A stretch of 64,000 nt of DNA, taken from the NCBI RefSeq assembly GCF_029688845.1, contig NZ_JARUKW010000007.1, forward strand, positions 62,001 through 126,000. Reading direction: 5' to 3'. The translations under genes were made by a program, and so were the position numbers. Shown in pieces: positions 1 through 9,976 of the stretch. Numbering within the stretch: the stretch's first letter is position 1; each line of letters opens with the position of its first letter. Below the pieces are notes generated by a model that saw only the letters and a list, made by a program, of their open reading frames with translations, was not told where the DNA came from and ran no database searches. This DNA is from Natronococcus sp. A-GB1 (GTDB lineage Archaea; Halobacteriota; Halobacteria; Halobacteriales; Natrialbaceae).

Positions 1-983
1 GCACCAAGCGGATCGACTTCCCGTACGTGCTGTCCTACGAGGACGAGTCGCTCATCTACGACAAGATGCTGAACAACGCCGACGTCCCCGACATCAACGT
101 CGAACCTCACACCCTCGAGATGGCGGGACTGTTCGGCGTGCTCACGCGGATCGAGGAGCCCGACACCGAAACCGTCGACCTTCTCTCGAAGGCGAAGGCG
201 TACAACGGCGAGATCGACGAGGGCGACGATATCGACACGAAGAAGCTCCGTGAGGAGGCCGCCGAGAAGGCCGAAATCGGCGAGGGGATGGTCGGGGTCT
301 CGCCTCGGTTCATCGGCGACGAGATCGCAGAGGCGATCATGGACTCGAAACACCGTTCCCGGGGCTTCCTCTCGCCGCTGACGGTGTTCAACTTCTTCGA
401 GGAGAACCTCGAACACCACGGCTCAATCCCGGAGGACAACTTCGAGAAGTACTACCGCTACCTCGAGACGGTTCGCGAGGAGTACCGCGAGCGGGCCATC
501 GAGGACGTCCGCCACGCCTTAGCCTACGACCTCGACGAGATCCAGCGCCAGGGCGAGAAGTACATGGACCACGTGATGGCCTACATCGACGACGACACGA
601 TCGAGGACGAACTCACGGGCCGCGAGCAGGAGCCCGACGAGACGTTCCTGCGGTCGGTCGAGGAGAAACTCGACATCCCGGAGGACCGCAAGGAGTCGTT
701 CCGCCAGGAGGTCTCGAACTGGGTCTCCCGCCGGGCCCGCGAGGGCGAGGCGTTCAACCCCCAGGACAACGAACGGCTGCGTCGCGCGCTCGAGCGCAAG
801 CTCTGGGAGGACAAGAAGCACAACATCAACTTCTCGGCGCTGGTGAGCGCCAACGAGTTCGACGACGACGAGCGCTCGTCGTGGATCGACGCGCTGATCG
901 AACAGGGCTACTCCGAGGAGGGGGCCAAGGAAGTACTCGAGTTCGCCGGCGCGGAGGTCGCCAAAGCCGAGATGGAAGACTAA
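1..983 (+). CDS. prkA: PrkA-type serine protein kinase, C-terminal part (5' cut by window edge)
   Basis: The reading frame is open from the first bases, so this is the C-terminal half (about 327 residues) of a longer protein. The visible part begins inside the AAA+/PrkA region (TKRIDFPY, then EDESLIYDKML) and continues through the charged helical C-terminal PrkA domain to KAEMED and a TAA stop. Full-length PrkA proteins are roughly 640-690 residues, so about half is missing to the left. It is followed after 1 bp by a second PrkA-like gene, then UPF0229 and SpoVR genes, the order typical of haloarchaea. In enterobacteria the related YeaG kinase acts in starvation and stationary-phase survival; the target here is unknown. 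Confidence 0.9.
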   Translation, partial: TKRIDFPYVLSYEDESLIYDKMLNNADVPDINVEPHTLEMAGLFGVLTRIEEPDTETVDLLSKAKAYNGEIDEGDDIDTKKLREEAAEKAEIGEGMVGVSPRFIGDEIAEAIMDSKHRSRGFLSPLTVFNFFEENLEHHGSIPEDNFEKYYRYLETVREEYRERAIEDVRHALAYDLDEIQRQGEKYMDHVMAYIDDDTIEDELTGREQEPDETFLRSVEEKLDIPEDRKESFRQEVSNWVSRRAREGEAFNPQDNERLRRALERKLWEDKKHNINFSALVSANEFDDDERSSWIDALIEQGYSEEGAKEVLEFAGAEVAKAEMED

Positions 984-984
984 C

Positions 985-3270
985 ATGACCGAACGCGACT
1001 ACGTCGACGAGGCCGACCGCACGCTCGAGGAGACGTACGAGGAGCCGATGAGCCTCGCGACCTACGTCGAGCGGGTGTTCGAGAACCCGACGATCGCCTC
1101 CCACGCCTCGAAGTACCTGCTCGAGGCGATCGAGGCCGCCGGTACCCGAACCGTCGTCGAGGAAGGTGAGGAGAAGGAGCGCTACCGCTTCTTCGACGAC
1201 CCGCACAACGACGGCGAGCACGCGATTCTGGGCAACACCGAGGTGCTCAACAGGTTCGTCGACGACCTCAGATCGATCGCCGCGGGACGGGCGAAAGACG
1301 AGAAGATCATCTGGTTCGAGGGGCCCACGGCGACGGGCAAATCCGAACTCAAGCGCTGTCTGGTCAACGGCCTGCGCGAGTACTCGAAAACGCCCGAGGG
1401 GCGCCGGTACACCGTCGAGTGGAACATCACGACGGCCGACGTCGAGGAGCGAGGGCTGAGCTACGGCGCGGATCCGGCCACCGTCGACGACACTCACTGG
1501 TACGAGAGTCCGGTTCAGGCCCACCCGCTGTCGGTGTTCCCCGACGCGGTCCGCGAGGAGCTACTCGAGGAGCTGAACGACGATCTCGAGGACCACGTCC
1601 CGGTTCGGGTCGACGCCGCACTCGACCCGTTCTCCCGGGAGGCGTACGGCTACCTCGAGGAACACTACCGCCGCGAGGGGAAGGAGGCGCTGTTCTCGGC
1701 GATCGCCGACGATCAGCACCTCCGGGTGAAGAACTACGTCGTCGACATCGGCCAGGGCGTCGGCGTCCTCCACAGCGAGGACGACGGCCGACCCAAGGAA
1801 CGCCTCGTCGGCTCCTGGATGCACGGGATGCTTCAGGAGCTGGACTCGCGAGGTCGGAAGAACCCGCAGGCGTTTAGCTACGACGGCGTGCTCTCGCAGG
1901 GCAACGGCGTGCTCTCGATCGTCGAGGACGCGGCCCAACACGCCGACCTGCTCCAGAAACTGTTGAACGTCCCCGACGAGCAGTCGGTGAAACTCGACCA
2001 GGGGATCGGGATGGATATCGACACGCAGATGCTGATCATCTCGAACCCCGACCTCGAGGCGCAGCTCAACCAGCACTCCGATCGCAACGGAATGGACCCG
2101 CTGAAAGCACTGAAACGGCGGCTCGACCGCCACCAGTTCGGCTATCTGACGAACCTGAGTCTCGAGACCGAACTCATCCGGCGGGAGCTGACGAACGAGA
2201 CGTCGGTCTGGGAGGCCGACCACTACCTCGTCCTCGCCGACCGCATCCGCGAGCCCGTGACGGTGACCGTCAAGGATCGGGACGGCGAGCCGAGCCGCCA
2301 GGAGTTCGCTCCCCACGCGCTCGAGGCCGCGGCGCTGTACGCCGTCGTCACCCGTCTCGATCAGGAGGACCTGCCCAACGGACTGGATCTCGTCGACAAG
2401 GCGATGATCTACGATCAGGGCTACCTCCAGGAAGGTGACAGCCGCCGCGAAAAAGACGAGTTCGACTTCGACGGCGACGGCCGCGACGGCGACGGCGGGA
2501 TCCCCGTTACGTACACCAGAGATACCCTCGCCGAGTTGCTTCAGACCGACCGGGACCGCCACCACTCGGAGCTGGCGGTCGAGAACGTCGTCATGCCACG
2601 CGACGTGCTGAACGCGATGGCCGAGGGGCTCTCGGAGGCCCCCGTGTTCTCGACGGGCGAACGCTCGGAGTTCGAGAACCGGGTCGTTCCCGTGAAGAAC
2701 TACGTCTTCGACCAGCAGGAAAGCGACGTCATCGAGGCGATCATGCACGAGAAGCGCGTCGACGAGGAGACCGTCGCCGAGTACGTCGAACACGTCTACG
2801 CCTGGGAGACCGATGAGCCACTTCACAACGACCGCGGCGAGCGCGTCGAGCCAGACCCGCTCAAGATGAAGCTGTTCGAGGTCGAACATCTCGGGCGCTT
2901 CTCGGAGGCCGAGTACGAGGGCAACCTCCCCAGAGAGAGCGTGCGGAACTTCCGTCGGGAGAAGGTGATCACCTCGCTGAACCGCCACGCGTGGGAACAC
3001 CGCGACGAGGACTTCTCGGTCCAGGACGTCGATCTCACCGCGATTCCGGTGATCAAGTCCGTCCTCGAGAGCCACGACTGGGACGACGTCGAACGAACAT
3101 TCGAGGACTTCGATCCGCGCCAGTGGGACGATCCCCCAAGCGGGACCGAGACGGAAACCGTCAAGGAACGGACGATCGAGACGATGGTCGAGCAGTTCGA
3201 CTACTCCCCTGCGTCGGCCGAACTGACCAGCAGACACGTCATGGGACAGGTGTGTTACAGATGGGACTGA
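985..3270 (+). CDS. Second PrkA-like AAA+ serine protein kinase
   Basis: A 761-residue protein with an N-terminal AAA+/PrkA domain. The P-loop is GPTATGKS at residues 113-120, followed by the PrkA-type stretch around [17 protein letters not shown] and a C-terminal helical region. A Gly/Asp-rich insert (about residues 491-510) is unlike bacterial PrkA. The ATG lies 1 bp after the stop of the upstream prkA gene, and the end overlaps the next gene by 10 bp, so the four genes 1-6615 form one operon. Two adjacent PrkA paralogues suggest a heteromeric kinase or one kinase with a regulatory partner (inference). The family assignment is firm; substrate and trigger are not visible. Confidence 0.88.
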   Translation: MTERDYVDEADRTLEETYEEPMSLATYVERVFENPTIASHASKYLLEAIEAAGTRTVVEEGEEKERYRFFDDPHNDGEHAILGNTEVLNRFVDDLRSIAAGRAKDEKIIWFEGPTATGKSELKRCLVNGLREYSKTPEGRRYTVEWNITTADVEERGLSYGADPATVDDTHWYESPVQAHPLSVFPDAVREELLEELNDDLEDHVPVRVDAALDPFSREAYGYLEEHYRREGKEALFSAIADDQHLRVKNYVVDIGQGVGVLHSEDDGRPKERLVGSWMHGMLQELDSRGRKNPQAFSYDGVLSQGNGVLSIVEDAAQHADLLQKLLNVPDEQSVKLDQGIGMDIDTQMLIISNPDLEAQLNQHSDRNGMDPLKALKRRLDRHQFGYLTNLSLETELIRRELTNETSVWEADHYLVLADRIREPVTVTVKDRDGEPSRQEFAPHALEAAALYAVVTRLDQEDLPNGLDLVDKAMIYDQGYLQEGDSRREKDEFDFDGDGRDGDGGIPVTYTRDTLAELLQTDRDRHHSELAVENVVMPRDVLNAMAEGLSEAPVFSTGERSEFENRVVPVKNYVFDQQESDVIEAIMHEKRVDEETVAEYVEHVYAWETDEPLHNDRGERVEPDPLKMKLFEVEHLGRFSEAEYEGNLPRESVRNFRREKVITSLNRHAWEHRDEDFSVQDVDLTAIPVIKSVLESHDWDDVERTFEDFDPRQWDDPPSGTETETVKERTIETMVEQFDYSPASAELTSRHVMGQVCYRWD

Positions 3271-4595
3271 GAGACGACCTCGAGCGATTCCGCGAAGTAG
3301 GCGAACAGCGTCGCGAGGATCTGGCCGACTTCATCAAGTACGGCGACCTCGGTGGCGGCCGGCCCGATCAGATCCAGATCCCGGTCAAGATCATTTCGCT
3401 GCCGGAGTTCGAGTACGACCGTCGGGATCAGGGCGGCGTCGGCCAGGGCGATGGCGACACCCCAGACGTCGGCCAGCCGGTCGGCCAGCCACAGCCCCAG
3501 CCGGGTGACGGCGACGACGATGGCGACGGCGACGAGCCCGGCGAGGAGGGCGGCGACCACGAGTACTACGAGATGGACCCCGAAGAGTTCGCACAGGAAC
3601 TCGACGAGGAACTCGGCCTCGACTTGGAGCCGAAAGGTAAGAAGGTCGTCGAGGAGAAGGAGGGGCCGTTCACCGACCTCACCCGCACCGGTCCCGACAG
3701 CACGCTCGACTTCGAGCGGATGTTCAAGGAGGGGCTCAAGCGCAAGCTCGCGATGGACTTCGACGAGGAGTTCCTGCGGGAGGTCTGCAAGGTCGAGGAC
3801 TTCGGCCCGCGCGACGTCTTCGAGTGGGCCCGCGGCGAGAGCATCCCGGTGTCGATGGCCTGGATCGAGGACGCCTACGACGACGTTCCACCCGAGGAAC
3901 GCGGCACGTGGGCCTCGATCGAGGAGCTCGAGGCGAACGTCGAGCGCGAACCGATCCAGCGGAAGATCCGCCGCGAGGGGATCAAACATGTCCCGTTCCG
4001 GCGGGAAGACGAGCGGTATCGCCACCCCGAGATCATCGAGGAGAAGGAGAAGAACGTCGTCGTGGTCAACATCCGCGATGTCTCGGGCTCGATGCGCGAG
4101 AAGAAACGCGAGCTCGTCGAGCGCACCTTTACCCCGCTGGACTGGTACCTGACGGGGAAGTACGACAACGCCGAGTTCGTCTACATCGCCCACGACGCCG
4201 AGGCCTGGGCGGTCGAACGCGAGGAGTTCTTCGGCATTCGTAGCGGCGGCGGAACAAAGATCTCGAGCGCGTACGAGCTGGCCCAGGAGCTGTTAGAGGA
4301 GTACCCCTGGAGCGACTGGAACCGCTACGTGTTCGCCGCGGGCGACTCGGAGAACTCCTCGAACGACACCGAGGAGCGGGTAATCCCGCTGATGGAGTCG
4401 ATCCCGGCGAACCTCCACGCCTACGTCGAGACCCAGCCCAGCGGCAACGCGATCAACGCCACCCACGCCGAGGAGCTCGAGCGCCACTTCGGCCGGGACG
4501 CCGAGGACGTCGCGGTGGCGTACGTCAACGGCGCCGACGACGTAACCGACGCGATCTACGACATCCTCAGCACGGAAGGTGATGCAGATGACTAA
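3261..4595 (+). CDS. UPF0229/DUF444 (YeaH-like) protein with VWA-like domain
   Basis: A 444-residue protein. I chose the ATG at 3261 ([14 protein letters not shown]), which overlaps the end of the upstream kinase gene by 10 bp; the frame extends further upstream but that part is the shadow of the kinase gene. An acidic low-complexity linker rich in Gly, Asp, Gln and Pro (about residues 55-95) precedes the domain. The C-terminal half has a von Willebrand A-like fold with the metal-site motif DVSGS at residues 273-277. YeaH partners the YeaG kinase in Escherichia coli and the two are co-transcribed, so this is likely the partner of the PrkA proteins. Molecular function is not established for the family. 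Confidence 0.9.
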   Translation: MGLRDDLERFREVGEQRREDLADFIKYGDLGGGRPDQIQIPVKIISLPEFEYDRRDQGGVGQGDGDTPDVGQPVGQPQPQPGDGDDDGDGDEPGEEGGDHEYYEMDPEEFAQELDEELGLDLEPKGKKVVEEKEGPFTDLTRTGPDSTLDFERMFKEGLKRKLAMDFDEEFLREVCKVEDFGPRDVFEWARGESIPVSMAWIEDAYDDVPPEERGTWASIEELEANVEREPIQRKIRREGIKHVPFRREDERYRHPEIIEEKEKNVVVVNIRDVSGSMREKKRELVERTFTPLDWYLTGKYDNAEFVYIAHDAEAWAVEREEFFGIRSGGGTKISSAYELAQELLEEYPWSDWNRYVFAAGDSENSSNDTEERVIPLMESIPANLHAYVETQPSGNAINATHAEELERHFGRDAEDVAVAYVNGADDVTDAIYDILSTEGDADD

Positions 4596-6615
4596 CTCGA
4601 ACTCCAACGCCGACAGGTTCCGCAAACAGGCGATCGCGAGCGACCTCGAGGAGCCGGTCCGGGAGGCGCGCAACCTCGCCGAGAAGCTGGGTCTCGATCC
4701 CTACCCCGTGAAGTACTGGATCGTCGACTACGACGAGATGAACGAACTCATCGCCTACGGCGGGTTCCAGTCGCGGTACCCTCACTGGCGGTGGGGCATG
4801 CAGTACGACCGCCAGCAGAAACAGGGCCAGTACGGCGGCGGGAAGGCCTTTGAGATCGTCAACAACGACAACCCGGCCCACGCCTTCTTACAGGAGTCGA
4901 ACACGCTGGCCGACCAGAAGGCCGTTATCACCCACGTCGAGGCCCACTCCGACTTCTTCGCGAAAAACGAGTGGTTCGGCCTCTTCACCCGCGGTCAGTC
5001 CGACGAGGGGCAGGTCAACGCCGCCGCGATGCTCGAGCGCCACGCTCGCGCGATCGACGAGTACATGTCCGACCCCGAGATCGAACGCGCCGAGGTCGAG
5101 AAGTGGATCGATCACTGTCTCAGCCTCGAGGACAACATCGACCAGCACCAGGTGTTCAGCCGCCGGCTCGAGACCGACAGTCCCGCCGAGGAGATCGACG
5201 AGGACCTGGCGGCGAAACTCGACGAGCTCGGCCTCTCCGAGGAGATCAAGGGCGAGGTGTTCGACGACGAGTGGCTCGAGAAGCTCGAGGGCGAGGACGG
5301 CCCCGTCAACTTCCCCGAAAAGCCCGAGAAGGACGTGCTGTCGTTCGTCCGTGAACACGGGAAACAATACGACGAGGAGGCGGGTCGGGCCGTCGAGATG
5401 GAGCCCTGGCAGCGCGACGTCCTCGATATGATGCGCGCGGAGGCGTACTACTTCGCCGCCCAGAAGATGACGAAGGTGATGAACGAGGGGTGGGCCGCCT
5501 ACTGGGAGTCGACGATGATGACCGACGAGCGCTTCGCCGGCGACGACGAGTTCCTGAACTACGCCGACCACATGGCGAAGGTCCTGGCATCGGGTGGCCT
5601 CAACCCATACAGCCTCGGCATGGAGCTGTGGGAGTACGTCGAGAACACCACCAATCGCCGCGAGGTCTTAGAACGGTTGCTGCGCGTCGAGGGGATCTCC
5701 TGGCGTAACCTGGCCGACGTCGTCGACTTCGACGCGGTGCTTGAGACCCTCGAGCCGCCTGCGGCGCTCGCGAGCATCGACGCCGACGGGCTCGACGAAC
5801 TCGCCGAGCTGCCCGACGAGTGGCTCGACCGCGAGGCGCTCGAGCGCGCTCGCGACGGTGAGATCGACGTCGAGCGCTACCCCTGGAAGGTACTCAGCTA
5901 CGAGGGGCTGGCCCGCCGGCACTACTCGCTGGTCAAACGCCAGCATCGGGGCTTCCTGAGCCGAGCAAACCAGAACGAACTCGAGCGGATCGGCCGGTAC
6001 CTCTTCGACGACGAGCGCTACGCCTCGGTCGAGGAGGCCCTCGAAGACGTCGACTTCGCCGCGGGCTGGGATCGGATGTACGACGTCCGGGAGAGCCACA
6101 ACGACGTCACCTTCCTCGACGAGTTCCTCACCCAGGAGTTCATCACGGAGAACAACTACTTCACCTACGAACACTCCCAGGCGACGGGACAGTTCCACGT
6201 CGCCAGCGACGCCGCCGAAGACGTCAAGAAGAAGCTCCTGTTGCAGTTCACCAACTTCGGGAAGCCGACGATCGCGGTCTACGACGGCAACTACAACAAC
6301 GCCAACGAACTCCTGTTGGGCCACCAGTACAACGGCGTCATGCTCGATCTGGGCCAGGCCCGTGAGACCTTAAAACGGATCTTCGAGCTCTGGGGGCGGC
6401 CAGTGAACCTGCTGACGATCGTCAAGGAGGTCGACGAACACGACATCGAGGTCGCAAAGCGGCGCAACCGCGAGCCGGAGCCCGAGGAACGGGGGAAGCT
6501 CATCCGCTACGACGGCAGCGAGGTGACGACCGAGAGCGTCGCCTGGGAGGAGGTCGACCATCTCGCGGCCGACGACGTCGACTACGACACCAAGCCCGAG
6601 GACTGGCTCGCCTAG
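4588..6615 (+). CDS. SpoVR family protein (YcgB-like)
   Basis: A 675-residue protein of the SpoVR/YcgB family, recognisable from the N-terminal region ([35 protein letters not shown]) and the C-terminal [12 protein letters not shown] / [15 protein letters not shown] region. Three start codons are close together (GTG 4579, ATG 4582, ATG 4588). I chose 4588 because a purine-rich GGAAGGTGA ribosome site sits just upstream of it. The start overlaps the end of the UPF0229 gene by 8 bp, so translation is probably coupled. SpoVR proteins occur with PrkA and UPF0229 in bacteria and archaea; Bacillus SpoVR affects spore cortex formation, which cannot apply here. A stress or stationary-phase role is inferred from context. 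Confidence 0.92.
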   Translation: MTNSNSNADRFRKQAIASDLEEPVREARNLAEKLGLDPYPVKYWIVDYDEMNELIAYGGFQSRYPHWRWGMQYDRQQKQGQYGGGKAFEIVNNDNPAHAFLQESNTLADQKAVITHVEAHSDFFAKNEWFGLFTRGQSDEGQVNAAAMLERHARAIDEYMSDPEIERAEVEKWIDHCLSLEDNIDQHQVFSRRLETDSPAEEIDEDLAAKLDELGLSEEIKGEVFDDEWLEKLEGEDGPVNFPEKPEKDVLSFVREHGKQYDEEAGRAVEMEPWQRDVLDMMRAEAYYFAAQKMTKVMNEGWAAYWESTMMTDERFAGDDEFLNYADHMAKVLASGGLNPYSLGMELWEYVENTTNRREVLERLLRVEGISWRNLADVVDFDAVLETLEPPAALASIDADGLDELAELPDEWLDREALERARDGEIDVERYPWKVLSYEGLARRHYSLVKRQHRGFLSRANQNELERIGRYLFDDERYASVEEALEDVDFAAGWDRMYDVRESHNDVTFLDEFLTQEFITENNYFTYEHSQATGQFHVASDAAEDVKKKLLLQFTNFGKPTIAVYDGNYNNANELLLGHQYNGVMLDLGQARETLKRIFELWGRPVNLLTIVKEVDEHDIEVAKRRNREPEPEERGKLIRYDGSEVTTESVAWEEVDHLAADDVDYDTKPEDWLA

Positions 6616-6647
6616 CTGGCACTCTCGAGCGGCGGACAGTCGTAACG

Positions 6648-6656
6648 CTTTTATTG
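6648..6656 (+). promoter_or_regulatory. TATA box for the HEAT-repeat gene
   Basis: The T-rich element CTTTTATTG is centred about 28 bp upstream of the ATG at 6681, the spacing expected for an archaeal TATA box driving a leaderless transcript. Confidence 0.5.
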
Positions 6657-6680
6657 ATTTTCGGACATAGGGTAGACGAG

Positions 6681-7691
6681 ATGGACTGGGATGGGGGCCA
6701 AACCGTCGAAGAGCGGAAGCGATCCGAGTCGGTAGATCTACCGTTCGTACTCGCCGGACTCGACGCGACTGATTCGACGACCAGACGGGAGGCCGTCCGG
6801 ACCGTCCGCGACGGGGTCGAAAGCGAGCCCGGAACGTACGTGCCGACCGTTCCGAAGCTCCGCGAACTCCTCCGGGAACCGGAGTTCGAACTCCGGAAGG
6901 CGGTTGCCTTCTCCCTGGCGGAGCTGGCGGTCGAAGCCCCCTCCGACGTCGCCCCCTCGGCCGACGCGCTCGTCGCAGTCGCAGCCGAGAACCCGGACAC
7001 GGCGGCGACAGGAGAGCTGCTCCGGTGTCTCGCCGCCGTGGCCGCCGAACGCCCGACCGCGCTCGCGGATCACGTCCCCGAGATCGTCGACGTTACCGCG
7101 GTCCGGGACGACGAGTGGGGAATTCGGACGCTGGCGCACATCTCTCGGGCGCGGCCGGAAGCCCTCGAGCCCGCCCTCGAGTTGCTGACCGAGACGCTGG
7201 CGTCGGCACCGGGCGATGGCGCCGTTCCGGCGCTGTCCGTGCTCGGTCGGCTCGCCCGCTCGGAGGCGGAGCTTTCCTCGCTCGCGTTCGTCGAACACGC
7301 CGTCGACCTCCTTGAGTGCGACGACGGGGAGCTTCGGCGCAACGCGATCGGCTGTCTGGCCGACGTCGCCCACCGCCGACCCGAGGCTGTCGAGCCGGCC
7401 CGTTCGCAGGTCCGGGCGGCCCTCGAGAGCGAGGATCCGAAAGCCAGGGCGAACGCCGCAGTGACGATCGGCCGCGTCGCCGCCACCGACCCGTCGGTCG
7501 TCGAGCCGGTTCGCTCGCGGCTACTGGAGTTGCTCGAGGACGACCACCAGTACGTTCGGGCGAACGCCTGCATCGCGCTCGGTCACGGGGACGTCGCCGA
7601 AGCGCGCGACCGGCTCTCGACGCTCGCGACCGGCGATCCGGAACCGACGGTCCGCGATCGGGCGGCGTGGGCCTGTGGCGAACTCTCCTAG
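6681..7691 (+). CDS. HEAT-repeat protein
   Basis: A 336-residue acidic protein built of repeating helix pairs of about 35-45 residues, for example LRELLREPEFELRKAVAFSLAELAVEAP and ALESEDPKARANAAVTIGRVAATDP. These fit HEAT or PBS-lyase-type repeats, which form protein-binding solenoids. No catalytic motif is visible. The ATG at 6681 is preferred over an upstream TTG because it lies at leaderless distance from a TATA element. The gene is not part of the PrkA operon, as it has its own promoter. Its stop overlaps the stop of the convergent phosphodiesterase gene. A scaffold role is likely; the partner is unknown. Confidence 0.8.
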   Translation: MDWDGGQTVEERKRSESVDLPFVLAGLDATDSTTRREAVRTVRDGVESEPGTYVPTVPKLRELLREPEFELRKAVAFSLAELAVEAPSDVAPSADALVAVAAENPDTAATGELLRCLAAVAAERPTALADHVPEIVDVTAVRDDEWGIRTLAHISRARPEALEPALELLTETLASAPGDGAVPALSVLGRLARSEAELSSLAFVEHAVDLLECDDGELRRNAIGCLADVAHRRPEAVEPARSQVRAALESEDPKARANAAVTIGRVAATDPSVVEPVRSRLLELLEDDHQYVRANACIALGHGDVAEARDRLSTLATGDPEPTVRDRAAWACGELS

Positions 7692-8356
7692 TACTCCTCG
7701 AGTTGAATCGGTCGATCGGCCGAGATGCAGTCGACCCCGCATAGCCCGAGCAGCCGCGCCGTCGTCCACCGTTCGATCGCCCAGGCGTGGATCTCGAGGT
7801 CGACCTGCTTCGCCCGGTCGACGAGCCGCGTCGTCAGACACCGCCAGTAGTTCGCGCCGATCACGTCGCAGTCGAGTTCGACCGCCGTCGTCACCGGGGT
7901 CCCGAGCCGGCGACTGACGAGCAGCCCGGTCGGCTGTTCCCGGTCGAACTCCCGTATCGCGCGTAGCTCGGGCAGCAGGAAGGAGGTGACGACGACCCGG
8001 TTCTCGATCCCCTCGAGGGCCTCGAGGACGTCGCCGGCGATCCCCTCGGCTTTCATTTCGAGGTTGATCTCGAGGTGGTCGGGGACGGCCGCGAGCATCT
8101 CCTCGAGGGTCGGGATCCGTTCCCCGGAGTCGAGCACCGACAACGAGCGGAGGTCCTCGAGCGGGGTGTCGGCGACCGCTCCCTCGACACCCGTGACGCG
8201 GTCGGTCGTCTCGTCGTGGACGACGACGAGTTCGCCCGACCCGCAGCGCCGGACGTCGAACTCGACCGCGTCGGCGTGTGCCGCCGCGGACTGGGCCGCG
8301 GCGATCGTGTTCTCCGGTGCCGTCGCGGCGAAACCACGGTGGGCGATCAGACGCAT
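7688..8356 (-). CDS. Glycerophosphodiester phosphodiesterase
   Basis: A 222-residue GDPD-family TIM-barrel enzyme. It starts MRLIAHRGF with the HRG signature at residues 6-8, followed by APENT and VEFDVR, which supply the metal and acid residues of the family. The expected reaction is hydrolysis of glycerophosphodiesters to glycerol 3-phosphate and an alcohol. The length matches compact prokaryotic cytosolic members and there is no signal peptide. The gene converges on the HEAT-repeat gene, sharing 4 bp at the stops, and has its own TATA box. It may feed glycerol 3-phosphate to central metabolism; a GlpA-like gene lies 17 kb away. Confidence 0.9.
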   Translation of the reverse strand: MRLIAHRGFAATAPENTIAAAQSAAAHADAVEFDVRRCGSGELVVVHDETTDRVTGVEGAVADTPLEDLRSLSVLDSGERIPTLEEMLAAVPDHLEINLEMKAEGIAGDVLEALEGIENRVVVTSFLLPELRAIREFDREQPTGLLVSRRLGTPVTTAVELDCDVIGANYWRCLTTRLVDRAKQVDLEIHAWAIERWTTARLLGLCGVDCISADRPIQLEEY

Positions 8357-8380
8357 TCGAGTGACGGCTAGGTCGCGGGT

Positions 8381-8389
8381 AATAAATAG
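8381..8389 (-). promoter_or_regulatory. TATA box for the GDPD gene
   Basis: On the minus strand CTATTTATT is centred about 29 bp upstream of the ATG at 8356, consistent with a leaderless transcript. Confidence 0.5.
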
Positions 8390-8572
8390 ACCGCGGATCT
8401 CCGAACCTTCGGACCCGGTGTGAACCGATCGGGCACCGAAAGCTGCCCACAGAGCCGAACCGGGGCTCGCGCGATAGTATTCACAAGATATGCTTCATTG
8501 AATACAGCACATCCTACTGGCAAACAAGCTTATATAGGATAGGAATACATATAATTATCAGAGATTGAAACC

Positions 8573-9073
8573 ATGGAAAGTAAGCAGTTCTCGACTCCGG
8601 ACGTCTCGGCGCTGGGGCGGTCGCAGTACGAGGCCGGGTCCGAAGACCGCGTCCGGCTGCTGCTGATCGAGAACGACCCGGAGGACGCGCGACGGGCCCG
8701 GGAGGCGTTCGAGACGGTCACGACGGACACCGAGATCGAGGTGGCGACCGACGGCTCGGCCGCGCTCGAACTCCTGTGCGACCGGGTCGAGGAGTCGGAG
8801 CCGATTCCGGATCTCGTCCTGCTGGCGCTCGACCTTCCGGAGGTCGACGGGTTCGAGTTCCTCGAGACCGTTCGAGATGACGAGGATCTCGTCCAGTTGC
8901 CGGTGCTCGTCCTGGCGGAGTCGAGCGCCTCCAGCGACGTCAACGACAGCTACGAGCGGGCCGCGAACGCCTATCTCGCGAAGCCCTCCGATCCCGACGA
9001 GTTCGAGACGGTAGCGGGCGCCATCGAGCGCTTCTGGTTTCGGCGGGTTTCGCTTCCGCCACACGGATTCTAA
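8573..9073 (+). CDS. Degenerate response-regulator receiver protein
   Basis: A 166-residue protein with one receiver-like domain (about residues 22-155) and no output domain. The framework matches haloarchaeal receivers: LLLIENDPEDARRAREAF, PDLVLLALDLPEVDGFEFL and NAYLAKPSDPDEF. The key residues are altered. The phospho-acceptor Asp of the usual LLDLNLP block is Ala (LLALDLP), the acidic pair ED is EN, and the switch Thr/Ser after the fourth strand is Ala. The conserved Lys in AKP is kept. It is therefore probably not phosphorylated in the normal way and may act as a constitutive binding module. Upstream are AT-rich TATA candidates at 8530-8536 and 8548-8555. Start at ATG 8573. Confidence 0.8.
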   Translation: MESKQFSTPDVSALGRSQYEAGSEDRVRLLLIENDPEDARRAREAFETVTTDTEIEVATDGSAALELLCDRVEESEPIPDLVLLALDLPEVDGFEFLETVRDDEDLVQLPVLVLAESSASSDVNDSYERAANAYLAKPSDPDEFETVAGAIERFWFRRVSLPPHGF

Positions 9074-9144
9074 CTGCCGAGTTGCCGTTCTGCGACGGGT
9101 GCTCCGCCCCGAGATTGATCTACGTGGCCCTCGAGGGGGATGGT

Positions 9145-9867
9145 ATGAGCCCACAAACGACGTTCGACGTGGACTTCACGGATACCGTCGCGGTCGTCAC
9201 AGGTGCGAGCGGCGCGCTCGGCAGCGCGGTCGCCGACCGTTTCCGAGCCGCCGGCGCGACCGTCTGTGCCGTCGACGTCGTCGGACCCGACGACGAGGAC
9301 AGCTTGCTCGATCCCGACGACCGAACCGACTTCTACGAGGCCGATCTCACCGACGAGAGCGAGGTCTCGGCCCTCGTCGAGGACATCGTCGACGACCACG
9401 GCCGGATCGACCACCTCTGTAACGTCGCCGGCACCTGGCGCGGCGGCCAGCCTATCGAAGAGACCGACCTCGAGGAGTTCGACATGCTCGTCGACGTCAA
9501 CCTGAAGACGGCCTTCCTGGCCTCGAAACACGCCTTACCCCACCTCCAGGAGTCGGAAGGGGCGATCGTCAGCATCAGCGCCCGCTCGTCGCTCGAGGGC
9601 GGCGAGGGCGACGGCCCCTACCGGATCACGAAGGCCGGTATCCGACTGCTGACCGAGACGTTGGCCGAGGAGAACGAGGGAGTCGTCCGGGCGAACTGCG
9701 TGATGCCGAGCGTGATCGACACACCGATGAACCGCGAGATGATGTCAGACGCCGACCCCGAGAAGTGGGTCGATCCCGCCGATATCGCGAACGTAATGGC
9801 GTTTCTCTGTAGCGACGGGGCGGCGGTGACCAGCGGGGCGGCCGTCCCAGTGTACGGCGAGGCATAA
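9145..9867 (+). CDS. Short-chain dehydrogenase/reductase
   Basis: A 240-residue classical SDR. The nucleotide-binding motif TGASGALG is near the N-terminus, followed by an Asn-containing NVAGTW segment, SISARSS with the catalytic Ser, and the Tyr-Lys pair YRITK (Tyr159, Lys163). The family reduces or oxidises carbonyl/alcohol groups with NAD(P)H. An Asp at the end of the second strand (AVDVV) suggests NAD preference (inference). The ATG at 9145 (MSPQTTF) gives normal family length; a longer TTG start would add a Cys-rich tail with no family support. The gene stands alone, with the liv operon starting about 110 bp downstream. Substrate unknown. Confidence 0.88.
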   Translation: MSPQTTFDVDFTDTVAVVTGASGALGSAVADRFRAAGATVCAVDVVGPDDEDSLLDPDDRTDFYEADLTDESEVSALVEDIVDDHGRIDHLCNVAGTWRGGQPIEETDLEEFDMLVDVNLKTAFLASKHALPHLQESEGAIVSISARSSLEGGEGDGPYRITKAGIRLLTETLAEENEGVVRANCVMPSVIDTPMNREMMSDADPEKWVDPADIANVMAFLCSDGAAVTSGAAVPVYGEA

Positions 9868-9942
9868 GCGCCGACGGTCGACGAGAGTCGGCGGAGCCGC
9901 TTCGCTTCGGATCTCGTGCTCCTTGATGACGAGTGGCGTGAA

Positions 9943-9949
9943 CTATATA
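9943..9949 (+). promoter_or_regulatory. TATA box for the liv operon
   Basis: CTATATA is centred about 30 bp upstream of the ATG at 9977. It supports that start rather than an upstream in-frame ATG near 9926, and a leaderless message. Confidence 0.55.
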
Positions 9950-9976
9950 CTCCGGGACGTAATCACTCAACGTGAT

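Noticed and set aside
1561..3237. Long minus-strand frame opposite the second PrkA gene
   Set aside because: It is the shadow of a high-GC coding gene; composition is Val/Leu/Arg-rich and no family is recognisable.
8477..8505. GTATTC/GAATAC inverted repeat before the receiver gene
   Set aside because: Six bases each with a 17-bp spacer in AT-rich DNA; could easily be chance and lies about 70 bp from the start codon.
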